From Candidatus Melainabacteria bacterium (GTDB lineage: Bacteria; Cyanobacteriota; Vampirovibrionia; Obscuribacterales; Obscuribacteraceae), in the NCBI GenBank assembly GCA_003963305.1, contig RXJR01000013.1, forward strand, positions 1-64,000: a DNA stretch of 64,000 bases. Reading direction: 5' to 3'. Below, piece after piece: positions 52,801-61,010 of the stretch (position 1 is the stretch's first letter; every line of letters starts with the position of its first letter). The translations under genes were made by a program, and so were the position numbers. A model generated the notes under the pieces. It saw nothing but the letters and a program-made list of their open reading frames with translations, was not told where the DNA came from and made no database searches.

Positions 52801-55780
52801 CATGCTCGATCCGACCCTTGACCTGGAAGCAGATCTCGGAATCGACTCAATTAAGCGTGTCGAAATTTTGAATAGCTTCCGAAAAATGTTGCCGGAACAA
52901 AGACAGCTTGAACTGGAAGGCGGTCTGGAAGACCTCGCCGGTACCAAGACATTGCAAGGCATCATCGACTGGATTTGCAAAGCGCCCTCGGGAGCACCGC
53001 AAGAAAAAGCTCCTACCCACAACGGTAACGGAAACGGAAACGGTTATGCAGGCGGCAACGGCAATGGCAATGGCAACGGTCATGGTCACGGCAACGGAAA
53101 TGGCAACGGCAATGGTCACGGACACACAACCGAGATCGGCAAAGGTCAATTGCTTCACCTTCCCACTCTGAACAACGGTGGAAATGGTCATAACGGACAT
53201 AACGGCAATGGCAACGGGCACGGTGGTCTGCACCTCGTCACAGAATCGTCGGAAGAGCTTGTCTCTGGTGGCATTCTTCGACGCGGATTGGTTCAGACAT
53301 TTAGATTGCCAACGCTAGAAAACCAGCCCCTGAATCTCTCAGGAGTGGTGCTCATCGCCGCCGATGCTTCCGGTTACGGCAAGGCGGTCTCCGCAGCATT
53401 GACGAAACAAAACCAGAAAGCGGTTGTTCTCGGCACTGCTAAAGGCGCAGACATTACAGTCTCAGACTTCCACAATGTGGAAGAACTGACTGCCGCAGTA
53501 CAGAAGGTGAAGAAAGAGCATGGTGAGATCGCAGCCTTCATCGATCTGCGAGCTTTCGACGTCAACGACCAGGCTAAAGACATAAAAGTTCTCAGCCAGT
53601 TGTTTGCAATAGCCAAAGCTCTGGAACCTGACTTCAATCCTAAGCAGTCAGATAACAAGAAACAATTCATCACGGCAGCCAGAATCGACGGTCAATTCGG
53701 ACTCACCGAAACTACTTCGTTCTCACCTCTGCAAGCTGGTCTGATTGGTCTGATGAAGTCGCTCGCCAAAGAGTGGACTCAATCAAATTGCAAAGCAATC
53801 GACTTTTCAGCGAAGCTTTCAGCAGCTGCTGTCGCCGAAATTCTCGTAAAAGAATTAGCGAACAAAGATCCCCATGTTGAAACCGGGTATGACGAAAAGC
53901 GCCAACGCTATGCCGTAGAGAGCTTTGCAGTCAGCCTGGAAAATGCTGAGTGCAGCAATATCAAACTAGACTCCTCAAAAGTTATCTTAATCACGGGTGG
54001 CGCTCGTGGTATCACCGCGGAACTGGCACTGGAGCTGGCAGAAAAATATCAACCCAAGTTGATTCTGGTTGGACGCCTGCCTGAACCATCAGCGCAGGAA
54101 AACCCAGCCACAGCCGGTCTTGAGTCGACAAAAGAGCTGAAAGCGGCAATCATGGAACAGCTCAAAGCTGAAGGCAAAGCAGTAAGCATTGCCGCAGTAG
54201 AAACTGTTTATCAAAAATTGCTCAAAGAAAGAGAAATAAGAGACACGCTCTCTGAGCTGAAGAGACTCGGTTCGGCAGTTGAATACCACTCTCTCGATGT
54301 ACGCGATCCTGAAACGTTCGGCAACTTGATTGCAGACATCTACAAGCGTCATGGCAACATCGACGGCGTCATCAATGGAGCCGGCATCATCGAAGATGGC
54401 TTCACTAAAGACAAAACAGTCGAGTCGTTTGAAAAAGTCGTCAGCACAAAGATCGACAGCAGCTTCATTTTGAGCGAGAAACTCAATCTGAATACCCTGC
54501 AGTTCATGTTCCTCTTCTCCTCGGTGGTCGGACGCACTGGTAATGCTGGTCAGACTGACTACGTCGCAGCCAATGAAACAGTGAACAAACTGGCTATGGT
54601 CCTCGACAAGAAGACTAAAGCTCGCGTTGCCTCGATCATGTGGGGACCATGGAAAGGTGGCATGGCTCAGCCTGAACTGGAGAGCATCTTCGCCAAATAT
54701 GGTTGGGCGATGATAGACGCTTCTGCTGGACGCTCGTACTTCATAGAAGAGATCGAGTTCGGCAAGAAAGGCGATGTGGAAGTACTGCTCGTCGCCGAAT
54801 TGCTTGGAGACGCCGCACTGCCGACCCCGGTCGGACCGCGCCTCTATCAATCGACAGTAACGATGCCCGAACCTGGCAGCTTCGAGTTTGCGTTCGATTT
54901 GAATCCTGAACACGACCTCTACTTAAACGACCACACCTTCGACGGCATTCCAGTAATGCCGATGGCCTTTGCCCTCGAACTCATGGCTGAAGCCGCCACG
55001 GCAGCTTATCCTGGCTACGGAGTGCGCAAGGTTCATCGAATGGACATTCCATCAGGAATAGTCTTCGATGCTCCAACCAAACAGATCACTGTTGTGACCG
55101 ACGAAGTCAGTCGCTCAGAGCTGGGTGTCAAGGTCAAGGTCGCCTTGAATACAGGTGCTCCTCTCAAGCGCACCAACTTCAAAGCTGTGATGGAATTGTC
55201 CAGAATTGACTCAGGTGAAGTACAACGGTTAGAACACTGCCCACCAGATGTGGTGACAAAGTTCAACGATGTAAATGAACTAGCCGACATCGCAGATCAA
55301 ATCGAAGAGGTTCCAGCCACCAAAGACATCTACGGCAACTGGCTCTTCCATGGCCCGATCTTCCAGGGTATCAAGGACATCCGTGCTCTGGGCAGCACAG
55401 GCATCCTGGGTACCGTGCAAGCGGCCGATGAGCGCACCTGCTTCGCTGAAACCAACGGCGACAACTGGATTATCGATCCGGTTCTGTTTGACAGTTCAAT
55501 GCAACTCGCTGGTGTCTGGGCACGACAACACCTTGATATAACGGTACTGCCGACCGGTTTCCGCACACTTCATTTGCTCGGCAAGATCCGCAGCGGAGAA
55601 GAGCTGTACGGTCGCATCTTCATCAATCCGGGTGCATCGGCAAGAGAACTGACTTGCGAGCTGGCTATCTACCGTAAGAACGGAGAGATGGTAATGCTGG
55701 TAGAAGGTCTCGGCGGCGTTGGCAGCAAGTCACTGAACAGACTGGCGAGCCAGGCCAGCCCGTTGGGTACGACCAAATGA
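46802..55780 (+). CDS. PUFA-synthase-like megasynthase A: NPD-NPD-KS-AT-ACP-KR-DH
   Basis: This 2992-residue iterative type I synthase has two N-terminal nitronate monooxygenase/PfaD-like FMN barrels: NPD1 at ~1-300 with 'GHEAGGRIGDE', and NPD2 at ~340-610 with 'CGGHVGPR'. The ketosynthase (~729-1160) has Cys919, His1054 and His1094. The acyltransferase (~1300-1600) has 'FPGQGSQ', Ser1404 in 'GHSYGEY' and His1508. A Pro/Gln/Ala linker leads to one ACP (~1975-2065) with 'LGIDSIKRVEIL' (pantetheine Ser2016), then an Asn/Gly/His linker. The ketoreductase has 'LITGGARGI' and Tyr2587, and the hotdog dehydratase has His2711 and Asp2897. All main catalytic residues are present. The DSIKRVEI form of the ACP motif and the NPD enoyl-reductase point to PUFA/heterocyst-glycolipid-type lipid synthases. 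GAGG precedes the ATG. Confidence 0.93.
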   Translation: MSSFGIIAINHSALGLNGVAESQRQENFESYLTDAGIAAAAVRAGDLGVLNLELVNLEDSNVRDVIARVLETIINSGDGKTGIKYDTKQESAVEKLLSALESKLEERQLAAVITNLPAKAEDARKKIKALHKHNLQVIVETVSVEEALLAQQAGADAVIAKGHEAGGRIGDETSFVLLQQFAKQVKLPFYGQGGMGIHTAAAAYVAGAVGVVLDSQLLFTKESSLPLELKQKIANLDGTETAIVTSGDEQYRLYSRVAGAIEQSVQGKQNSIWKNIADYNQQSRPLDRVWNFGQDICFATDFGQKFSTVAGVSQAIKASVREHVKLAAEKQPLRQGSPLAVSHGTTYPIVQGAMTRVSDTADFALSISKEGGLPFLALALMRKNECDVLVSETKEKLGALAWGVGILGFVPQQLRQEQMEVVSKYRPPFALIAGGRPDQAKALEDMGIKTYLHVPSPMLLESFIEMGSKRFIFEGKECGGHVGPRASFTLWEAMIDRILGSLGPRDDASLYHVLFAGGVHDAMSSAMVAAMAATLAARGVRVGALMGTAYLFTKEAVETGAIVEKFQQAAIECNKTVLLETGPGHAIRCINSPYKKTFDDKRQELVLKNTNRDEIREELELMNLGRLRIASKGLTRKASASKEDTIAELTNENKTASNLETLAPEKQWADGMYMIGQIATMHDSVCTIADLHETVANGGADIINDVAARKPLVTSVESNGNGGKTASEAVAIVGMACLFPKANDLETYWENILSKVDTITEVPIEQWDWRNYYDPNPLARDKIHSKWGGFLQDLKFDPTKYGIPPSSLDSIDPMQVLLLEVTRAAIEDAGYAQRGFDREKTSVVLANAGHGPITALYSLRSMLGWKLNNLSDSAKAELQEALPEWTEDSFPGYLGNVAAGRVANRFDLGGVNFSIDAACASSLAALHVGIGELRNKQSDVVFLAAADTHNQPGDYLSFSKTHAFSGKGRCRTFDVTADGIVISEGIAMLVLKRLSDAERDGDRVYAVIKGIGGSSDGRDLSLTAPRPAGQMLALKRAYEDAGLSPSSVSLVEAHGTGTVAGDRAEIEALKTVFERHGAPKRGCAVGSVKTMIGHTKAAAGLASLIKVAKALHHKVLPPTIGVTKPNPSCEFENSPFYINSETRPWINNKDSARRAGVSAFGFGGTNFHAVLEEYVPTTNSAPKAATYGWPSELFVLHGKNRLELMKSLESVADIVKRAAKAEETVVLREVAQAAYLRQLERHTDAKTQELCVAIVATSAEDLLDKISRAKSDLLNANCTEIKDPRGIYFVDLEQKPEIAQGKVAFLFPGQGSQSVDMLRELATQFPEVRDTIERASRVLADKFGQPLNTLIYPPPSFTDEEKAAQSEALTNTHVAQPAIGAADLGMFKLLRSFGVAPDMVAGHSYGEYVALHAAGVFEESALFEISEIRGRILSEKNGGGKGTMAAVSGPIEQVTNVLREVPGVTLANINSPKQCVVAGEESAVQNALEAFKKHGVAAKLIPVSQAFHSSHMTHAQAPLETALSNIPLAEPGIPVYCNTDSQIYSKASVVTRLTKHIVEPVDFATQLQKMYDDGARIFVEVGPGAVLSGLTDATLSHKEGNKYVIVNSGRAGLTNFLHCLAALAANGQKIDIGRLFSARTRAFEAARKFGRTLSTNEAPRSRSLMYLVNSAHIKRVGATAKPKQVAQAATAATQPATKQISQSAAASTSSAAAPVTQSAANQAAQPQRNQAAPAAAAPTQPISQSLQVSKPQGSSQTETRNPTASSMNTSKPADQPKQIQPEAARTPVPTPPPLPVMPQQVLMPTAVSGKHVDQVMLQFQQTMLQMTNSFLQTQQQVMLAYLQNKSGMTAPVPYQAAPQAIPQATWQDQATGYPSAFAQPPVQQYAPAPVQQYAPAPVQQYAPAPVQQYAQAPVQQYAQAPVEQPAASVAGTPNVPAAQLLNTLSQVEASAVVPAPVDASVTDTTANTAQNDDAAGQEDPQVLVNALLDIVSQRTGYPIDMLDPTLDLEADLGIDSIKRVEILNSFRKMLPEQRQLELEGGLEDLAGTKTLQGIIDWICKAPSGAPQEKAPTHNGNGNGNGYAGGNGNGNGNGHGHGNGNGNGNGHGHTTEIGKGQLLHLPTLNNGGNGHNGHNGNGNGHGGLHLVTESSEELVSGGILRRGLVQTFRLPTLENQPLNLSGVVLIAADASGYGKAVSAALTKQNQKAVVLGTAKGADITVSDFHNVEELTAAVQKVKKEHGEIAAFIDLRAFDVNDQAKDIKVLSQLFAIAKALEPDFNPKQSDNKKQFITAARIDGQFGLTETTSFSPLQAGLIGLMKSLAKEWTQSNCKAIDFSAKLSAAAVAEILVKELANKDPHVETGYDEKRQRYAVESFAVSLENAECSNIKLDSSKVILITGGARGITAELALELAEKYQPKLILVGRLPEPSAQENPATAGLESTKELKAAIMEQLKAEGKAVSIAAVETVYQKLLKEREIRDTLSELKRLGSAVEYHSLDVRDPETFGNLIADIYKRHGNIDGVINGAGIIEDGFTKDKTVESFEKVVSTKIDSSFILSEKLNLNTLQFMFLFSSVVGRTGNAGQTDYVAANETVNKLAMVLDKKTKARVASIMWGPWKGGMAQPELESIFAKYGWAMIDASAGRSYFIEEIEFGKKGDVEVLLVAELLGDAALPTPVGPRLYQSTVTMPEPGSFEFAFDLNPEHDLYLNDHTFDGIPVMPMAFALELMAEAATAAYPGYGVRKVHRMDIPSGIVFDAPTKQITVVTDEVSRSELGVKVKVALNTGAPLKRTNFKAVMELSRIDSGEVQRLEHCPPDVVTKFNDVNELADIADQIEEVPATKDIYGNWLFHGPIFQGIKDIRALGSTGILGTVQAADERTCFAETNGDNWIIDPVLFDSSMQLAGVWARQHLDITVLPTGFRTLHLLGKIRSGEELYGRIFINPGASARELTCELAIYRKNGEMVMLVEGLGGVGSKSLNRLASQASPLGTTK
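52442..52561 (+). repeat. 24-bp in-frame repeats (5 copies, PVQQYAPA) in the AT-ACP linker
   Basis: Five consecutive 24-bp units encode residues 1881-1920 of megasynthase A. They lie just before the ACP and form a flexible, uncharged Pro/Gln/Ala tether that would let the single ACP reach several catalytic domains. Confidence 0.85.
53021..53125 (+). repeat. Asn-Gly/His-Gly dipeptide repeat between ACP and KR
   Basis: Repeated aac-ggt/ggc and cac-ggt codons encode about 35 residues of NG/HG dipeptides (2074-2108), with a second shorter patch at about 53174-53224. It is a disordered linker on the C-terminal side of the ACP; the histidines may bind metal incidentally. Confidence 0.8.
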
Positions 55781-58700
55781 AACCGGCAGGAAGGCAGGCG
55801 AACAGTACGCAAGCCTCCGCGAAAACCAATAAAGTCGCAATAGTAGGAATGTCCTGCCTGTTTCCTGGCGCTGCCAATCTGGCTCAGTTCTGGGCAAACA
55901 TCGTCAACGGTTTCGATGCCACCAGAGATGCTACCGCCGAAGAATGGAACCCGGATAAGTTCTACAACCCCAACCCGACAGCATTCGAACAGATTTATTG
56001 CAAGCGAGGCGGGTTCATAACCGAGCTGGCCGATTTCGACCCGCTCAAGTATGGTGTCATGCCAAACAGTATTTCCGGTTCAGATCCGGACCAACTGCTG
56101 GCGCTGCGTGTTGCTTCCGAAGCTCTGGCCGATGCCGGTTACGCAAATAAGCAATATGACGGCAACCGCGCCGAAGTAATTTTAGGCCGCACATCCGCTC
56201 CCGGCGGCGGCAGCATGAACATGATCTATCACGGGGAAACCGTTCACCAGGTGTTGGATGTAGTTAAGAGCCTGCATCCGGAGTATTCGCCAGAGCAAAT
56301 GATTTTGCTTGAGCAAGGGCTACGCGCAACGCTCAAGAACTGCAGTTCAGATACGATACCGGCCGTCATGCCGAACATTCTGGCTGGGCGAATCGCCGGG
56401 CGTCTTGGATTTAAAGGCAAAAGCACCGTTCTCGACTCAGCCTGCGCATCGTCCTTGATTGCGGTGGAGATGGGCGTCAACGATTTACTTTCCGGCACCT
56501 GCGATCTGGCTCTTGCCGGAGGCATACACGTCAACTCTTTCGCAGTCTTCTATCAGATGTTCTGTGGACTGGGCGCTCTTTCCAAACAAGAAAAGATTCG
56601 TCCATACGATGATAAGGCTGATGGCACACTGCTTGGCGAAGGTCTGGGAATGGTGGTTCTCAAACGCTATGAAGACGCCATTGCAGATGGTGACAGAATT
56701 TATGCCGTTATCGCCGGCATCGCCAGCTCAAGCGACGGGCAGGGCACGAGCATGTTGGCTCCGTCTGTGGATGGAGAAGCCCTGGCGCTGAAACGAGCTT
56801 ACGAAAATTCAGGCGTTTCGCCGACTACAATAGGGCTCCTCGAGGGGCACGGGACGGGCACTCCATCAGGTGACGCAGCCGAGATCCAGGCCATCCACAA
56901 AGTCTTCGGTGAAAGCACCAACAGTCCCTGGTGCGCAATCGGCTCCGTCAAATCGATGATCGGTCACACACAGGCAGCCAGTGGCGTGGCAGGACTGATC
57001 AAAACGGCACTGGCGCTTTATCACAAGATATTGCCTCCAACACTCAACGTCGAGACTCCAACCAGACAAATTGATTGGCAGAAATCGCCTTGCTATATCA
57101 ACTCAAAGACGAGAACCTGGATTCATTCCAAAACACCGGCCAATGTTGGAGAGACTGAACAAGCGAAATGGGCTCGCTACAGTTCACCTCGCCGCGCTGC
57201 CGTAAGCGCCTTCGGCTTCGGTGGTGTAAACGCGCATACAATTCTGGAAGAGCACGATAGCGATTTTGAGAGCGAGTCAGAAAGTTTATTGCAGGAATGG
57301 GAAACGGAACTTTGCCTTTTTGCCGGTCAAACACAGCAAGATCTAATAAGCGTTTTGAAAGAAGTGCAAACTTATCTCGCTGGCGAAACCACTCAGCCTC
57401 TGCGCAATATTGCCTACACACTAGCCACGAAAGCACGAAAGGTTCGCGGCGATAAACAATGCGCAGCCATAGTCGCTTCTTCTCTAGCTGACCTGAAAAA
57501 CAAAATAGACGGCGTTTTGCAAGCACTGAGCAAAGACGAATCGCCCTGCCTGGCCGATGTATATCACGTCAAAGACTCAAGCGTCGGCAAAGGCAAATTA
57601 GCCTTCGTCATGCCCGGTCTGGGCGCGGCATACCCCAATATGCTCCAGGATCTTTGTTTCCACTTCCCAGAAGTTCGTCATGTTTTCGACTATATCGACT
57701 TGCTGGCGTTGCAATGCGAAAGTGACTACGTACCGAGCCGCCGGATATTTCCTAGAGGAGAACAGGGGCAGGAATCAATAGCATCACTGGCTGCGATGGA
57801 CTCAGCTGTCGTCAACGTGCTGATGGCCGAGTGGGCACTATATACGGTGCTGCAAAACCTGGGCATCAATGCGGACGCATTGCTCGGTTGCAGCACCGGT
57901 GAATTTGCTACTTTGCCAATGGGAGGAGCTGTAAACATCCTGGATGTGGCACCTCTCTTCTATCGCCTCAGCACGCATGTGGCAAAATCAGTCTCCAAAG
58001 AAAAGCTTGCCGATTTGCGCTCGATCATGCTTGTAGCAGACTACGACAGCTTCAAGGAAACTATCAAAGACATTAAAGGACTTTATCTGAGTGCTGCCCT
58101 GTGCTCGTCTCAAAGCATGCTCTCCGGTTCAAAAGAAGCAGTAGCTGAGGCGATGAAAGCCCTGACTGCAGCCGGCTTCGAACCACAGCCCCTGCCTATG
58201 GCTATTCCTTATCACACACCACTCGTGGAAGGCATGGTCGATCCCAACCATCAAGAAATCAAAGACATGGATCTCGGCTTGCCCAAGACACCGATCTGGT
58301 CATGTTCGAGAGTTGGTCAATATCCAAACGACACCGCAGAAATTCGCAAGATCACGACTGAACTTTTCACCCAGCCGATCATGCTGAAGAAAACAGTTGA
58401 AGCAATGTACGAAGACGGTGTCACCATCTTTGTGGAAGTCGGTCCGAAAGGAGTTCTCACACCCCTGATTGGCGACACGTTGCAAGACAAAGATCATCTG
58501 GCGGTCGCGTGCAACACCTCATACAACTCCGCTATCACCCAGCTCAATCATTGCCTGGGTGAACTTGCAGCGCACGGCGTCGATATGCAGTTGGATTACT
58601 TGTTTGCAAGACGAGCACCAGAGTTTATCGAATTCAGCGAAAAGCCCAAACCGCGCTCAAGGCAGTCAGTTCGACTGGACTTGAAATTCCCGCAACTGGC

Positions 58701-60834
58701 AGTGCCCGAAGAAGTGGCTAAACAGCTACGTGCGGAATCACAGGCGGCATATTCAAGTGCCACCCAGGATGATCAAGGCTCAGAGCCACGCCAATCCCAA
58801 AAGTTCTCTCAAAGGGTTTCACAGAGCGATGCGCAGAATTCTCTTGAGGATGAATTTGATTTTGAAACTGGAAGCGATTCAGAAGAGCATCAACCAGATG
58901 TAGTACAAACGTACCTGACAGGCATGGCTGAATTTCATCAGAACCTGATGGGCATGCAGGAAGAAGTTATGCGCGCATATCTGCACGCACAGCAACAGCT
59001 TGAAACTGAGCCGCCCCAAACACTTCCCGAAGAAATGATTGACGGTCTGGAGAATTACAGTGAAATCCAGCTGCCCGTGGAATATGCACAGCCGTATCAA
59101 CCTAATGCCTACCCCGTTCATCAGTATGAACCGGCGCAAAGTCACTTCGATCTGCCACCATTTTTACGGAACGGATTAACCAGATGCGAACTATCCGAGA
59201 ACAATGCAGAGGCAGAGCTTTTCGTCACGCTGGACAATCACAGATATTTGCTCGACCACGCCATCGGAGGCAACGTCTCTGCTGCTGCGCCTTCTGCAGA
59301 ACGAGTGTATCTCCTGCCTCTTACTGTAGCAGTGGAAGCGATGAGCGAAATAGCCAGTCTCCTTTTGCCGGGACGTCCGGTCTTAAGAGTAAGCGCGATC
59401 AGAGCGGCACGCAGAATTCGAGTCGGTCGCGAAGGCAGCCTGCTCAGATTGAAAGCTCACCGCGTCGACACTTACACATTTGAAGCCAGCATCGATCAAG
59501 TTGGCGCAGAGCAATTTTCTGGACCATCAATGTCTTGCCACGTCGAGTTTGGCGACTACTATCCAACTGCCCCGCTTTTGAGCAACTCCATCGCCTCTCC
59601 CAGAGCCGCGGCGCTTACACCAGCCGAACTCTATCAACCCAAAACGATGTTCCATGGACCCCGCATGCAATCCGTCATGGCTCTGAACACCGTTGGCAGG
59701 CGCGCCAGTGATGGCTTCGTTGCCGCCCGACCAGCCATCGACTGGTTCCCTGGTGACAACGATCCAAAATTCCTCATCGATCCCTTGTTGCTCGATAACT
59801 CAACACAGATCGTGCTCTTCCACCTGTTTGAAGAGAATGAGGATGTGAGTGCGCTTCTACCTTTCCTCGTTGAATCTCTGGAGTTTTACACCGACCTCTC
59901 CAATCTGAGAGGCACGTTCAAAGTATCGGCACACTTGAGTTCGATGACGTCGAGAGGCACCGAGGCCGACGTCTTCATCGTCGACAACAACAATGTAGTG
60001 CTGGCAAAATTCATGGGCATCAACAGCAGAAGAATTATCCTCAGCGAAAATTGGAAGGAGTACATTGCACAACCGCAAACAACCTTCTTGACCGACACCA
60101 TGCCATACATAGAAGCTGCTCTCGGTCACTCAGACCAGTTGAGCAATGCCATTTTGCAGTTGGGACAGCTGCCCGAAGACGAATCGACCTTGACCTGGTG
60201 CCTGGACTATGTGCTGCATAATAGCGAACGAAAAGATTTTCTAGCGCTGACAAATTTGCCGAGAAAACGCGAGTGGTTCTGCGGCAGAATCGCTGCCAAA
60301 GAGGCTGTACGCAGACTTCTAAAAGCCAGTCACAACCTCAGTGTCTGTTGTGCAGATATTATTGTCGCAACTAACGAACAGGGTCAGCCGTATGCCACCG
60401 GCAAGTGGATTGAAATCGTCGGATATGAGCCACATCTTTCAATCAGTCACAAAGCCGGAATAGCAGTGGCGTTAGCGGCACACAGACAGGGTTCGCGTGG
60501 CATAGGCATTGACGTTGAAATTATCGAACCAAAAGAAAATGGATTCGAAACGCTGGCGTTTCTTCCCGAAGAGATAAACGAGCTGCAAAAATCTGCCGGC
60601 TCGAATAAAGAAAAACGTGTCATACAATTTTGGTCAGCCAAAGAAGCTGTCGGTAAGGCGCTTGGCTTAGGACTCTCCGCGAACCCCCGCTCACTGAAAG
60701 CACAACTACTGGACGAACAGGATGATAAGGCGCGCTTTCTAGTGTCACCGCAAAACGGCGGCGCTTTCCTTGTTCATTGTCTGACAAAAGACGAAACAAT
60801 CATCGCAGTGACTAACTTGCACAGCGACGGCTAG
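55777..60834 (+). CDS. PUFA-synthase-like megasynthase B: KS-AT-DH-phosphopantetheinyl transferase
   Basis: This 1685-residue partner overlaps megasynthase A by ATGA. The ketosynthase (~20-470) has Cys223 in 'DSACASSL', His358 in 'EGHGTGT' and His397 in 'IGHTQAASG', so it is not a chain-length-factor type lacking Cys. The acyltransferase (~605-930) keeps Ser706 ('GCSTGEF') and His813 ('IPYHTP'), but the usual 'PGQGSQ' loop reads 'PGLGAA'. An acidic linker leads to a hotdog dehydratase (~1125-1420) with His1161 ('LLDHAIGGN') and Asp1340. The C-terminus (~1440-1685) is an Sfp-type phosphopantetheinyl transferase: 'WFCGRIAAKEAVRRLL', Asp1579/Glu1581 in 'GIDVEI', Lys1622/Glu1623 in 'FWSAKEAVGKALG'. 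It has no ACP of its own, so it must act on the ACP of A. Confidence 0.92.
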   Translation: MKPAGRQANSTQASAKTNKVAIVGMSCLFPGAANLAQFWANIVNGFDATRDATAEEWNPDKFYNPNPTAFEQIYCKRGGFITELADFDPLKYGVMPNSISGSDPDQLLALRVASEALADAGYANKQYDGNRAEVILGRTSAPGGGSMNMIYHGETVHQVLDVVKSLHPEYSPEQMILLEQGLRATLKNCSSDTIPAVMPNILAGRIAGRLGFKGKSTVLDSACASSLIAVEMGVNDLLSGTCDLALAGGIHVNSFAVFYQMFCGLGALSKQEKIRPYDDKADGTLLGEGLGMVVLKRYEDAIADGDRIYAVIAGIASSSDGQGTSMLAPSVDGEALALKRAYENSGVSPTTIGLLEGHGTGTPSGDAAEIQAIHKVFGESTNSPWCAIGSVKSMIGHTQAASGVAGLIKTALALYHKILPPTLNVETPTRQIDWQKSPCYINSKTRTWIHSKTPANVGETEQAKWARYSSPRRAAVSAFGFGGVNAHTILEEHDSDFESESESLLQEWETELCLFAGQTQQDLISVLKEVQTYLAGETTQPLRNIAYTLATKARKVRGDKQCAAIVASSLADLKNKIDGVLQALSKDESPCLADVYHVKDSSVGKGKLAFVMPGLGAAYPNMLQDLCFHFPEVRHVFDYIDLLALQCESDYVPSRRIFPRGEQGQESIASLAAMDSAVVNVLMAEWALYTVLQNLGINADALLGCSTGEFATLPMGGAVNILDVAPLFYRLSTHVAKSVSKEKLADLRSIMLVADYDSFKETIKDIKGLYLSAALCSSQSMLSGSKEAVAEAMKALTAAGFEPQPLPMAIPYHTPLVEGMVDPNHQEIKDMDLGLPKTPIWSCSRVGQYPNDTAEIRKITTELFTQPIMLKKTVEAMYEDGVTIFVEVGPKGVLTPLIGDTLQDKDHLAVACNTSYNSAITQLNHCLGELAAHGVDMQLDYLFARRAPEFIEFSEKPKPRSRQSVRLDLKFPQLAVPEEVAKQLRAESQAAYSSATQDDQGSEPRQSQKFSQRVSQSDAQNSLEDEFDFETGSDSEEHQPDVVQTYLTGMAEFHQNLMGMQEEVMRAYLHAQQQLETEPPQTLPEEMIDGLENYSEIQLPVEYAQPYQPNAYPVHQYEPAQSHFDLPPFLRNGLTRCELSENNAEAELFVTLDNHRYLLDHAIGGNVSAAAPSAERVYLLPLTVAVEAMSEIASLLLPGRPVLRVSAIRAARRIRVGREGSLLRLKAHRVDTYTFEASIDQVGAEQFSGPSMSCHVEFGDYYPTAPLLSNSIASPRAAALTPAELYQPKTMFHGPRMQSVMALNTVGRRASDGFVAARPAIDWFPGDNDPKFLIDPLLLDNSTQIVLFHLFEENEDVSALLPFLVESLEFYTDLSNLRGTFKVSAHLSSMTSRGTEADVFIVDNNNVVLAKFMGINSRRIILSENWKEYIAQPQTTFLTDTMPYIEAALGHSDQLSNAILQLGQLPEDESTLTWCLDYVLHNSERKDFLALTNLPRKREWFCGRIAAKEAVRRLLKASHNLSVCCADIIVATNEQGQPYATGKWIEIVGYEPHLSISHKAGIAVALAAHRQGSRGIGIDVEIIEPKENGFETLAFLPEEINELQKSAGSNKEKRVIQFWSAKEAVGKALGLGLSANPRSLKAQLLDEQDDKARFLVSPQNGGAFLVHCLTKDETIIAVTNLHSDG

Positions 60835-60844
60835 CGCGCCGTCT

Positions 60845-60917
60845 ACTAACTGTTTGCAAAACTTCGGTTAACTAAATGGCACTGGTGCGTTAACTGTGTC
60901 GCAAGGCTTGGTTAACT
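60845..60917 (+). repeat. GTTAACT box array with exact 22-bp spacing
   Basis: GTTAACT occurs at 60867, 60889 and 60911, each 22 bp from the last, and a degenerate copy (actaact) lies one further period upstream at 60845. GTTAAC is itself palindromic. The spacing is close to two helical turns, so all boxes face the same side of DNA, as expected for cooperative binding of a regulator upstream of the radical SAM gene. Confidence 0.7.
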
Positions 60918-61010
60918 GCCGCTCGCGATCTCACTTTCTAGCGTTGAATGTTCTGAGGGAATAGGAATGAACTCATCCTTCAACTCATAAAATGATGCGG
61001 AGATTCAATA

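Noticed and set aside
54089-54913. 274-codon open frame antisense to the KR/DH region of megasynthase A
   Set aside because: It is opposite conserved catalytic domains, shows no recognisable motif, and is explained by codon bias of the sense gene.
46802-60834. Enediyne PKS (PksE-type) identification
   Set aside because: The KS-AT-ACP-KR-DH and PPTase domains are shared, but the NPD barrels, the split into two proteins with two KS domains, and the absence of enediyne accessory genes argue for a lipid-type synthase.
46802-60834. Modular antibiotic PKS or NRPS
   Set aside because: There is only one ACP, no condensation or adenylation domain and no thioesterase; the ACP motif DSIKRVEI is of the PUFA type.
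60967-60990. Seven-codon mini-ORF (ATG to TAA) with GAGGGAATAGG before it, upstream of the radical SAM gene
   Set aside because: It could be a leader peptide, but there is no attenuator pair or codon bias to support regulation, and such short frames occur by chance.
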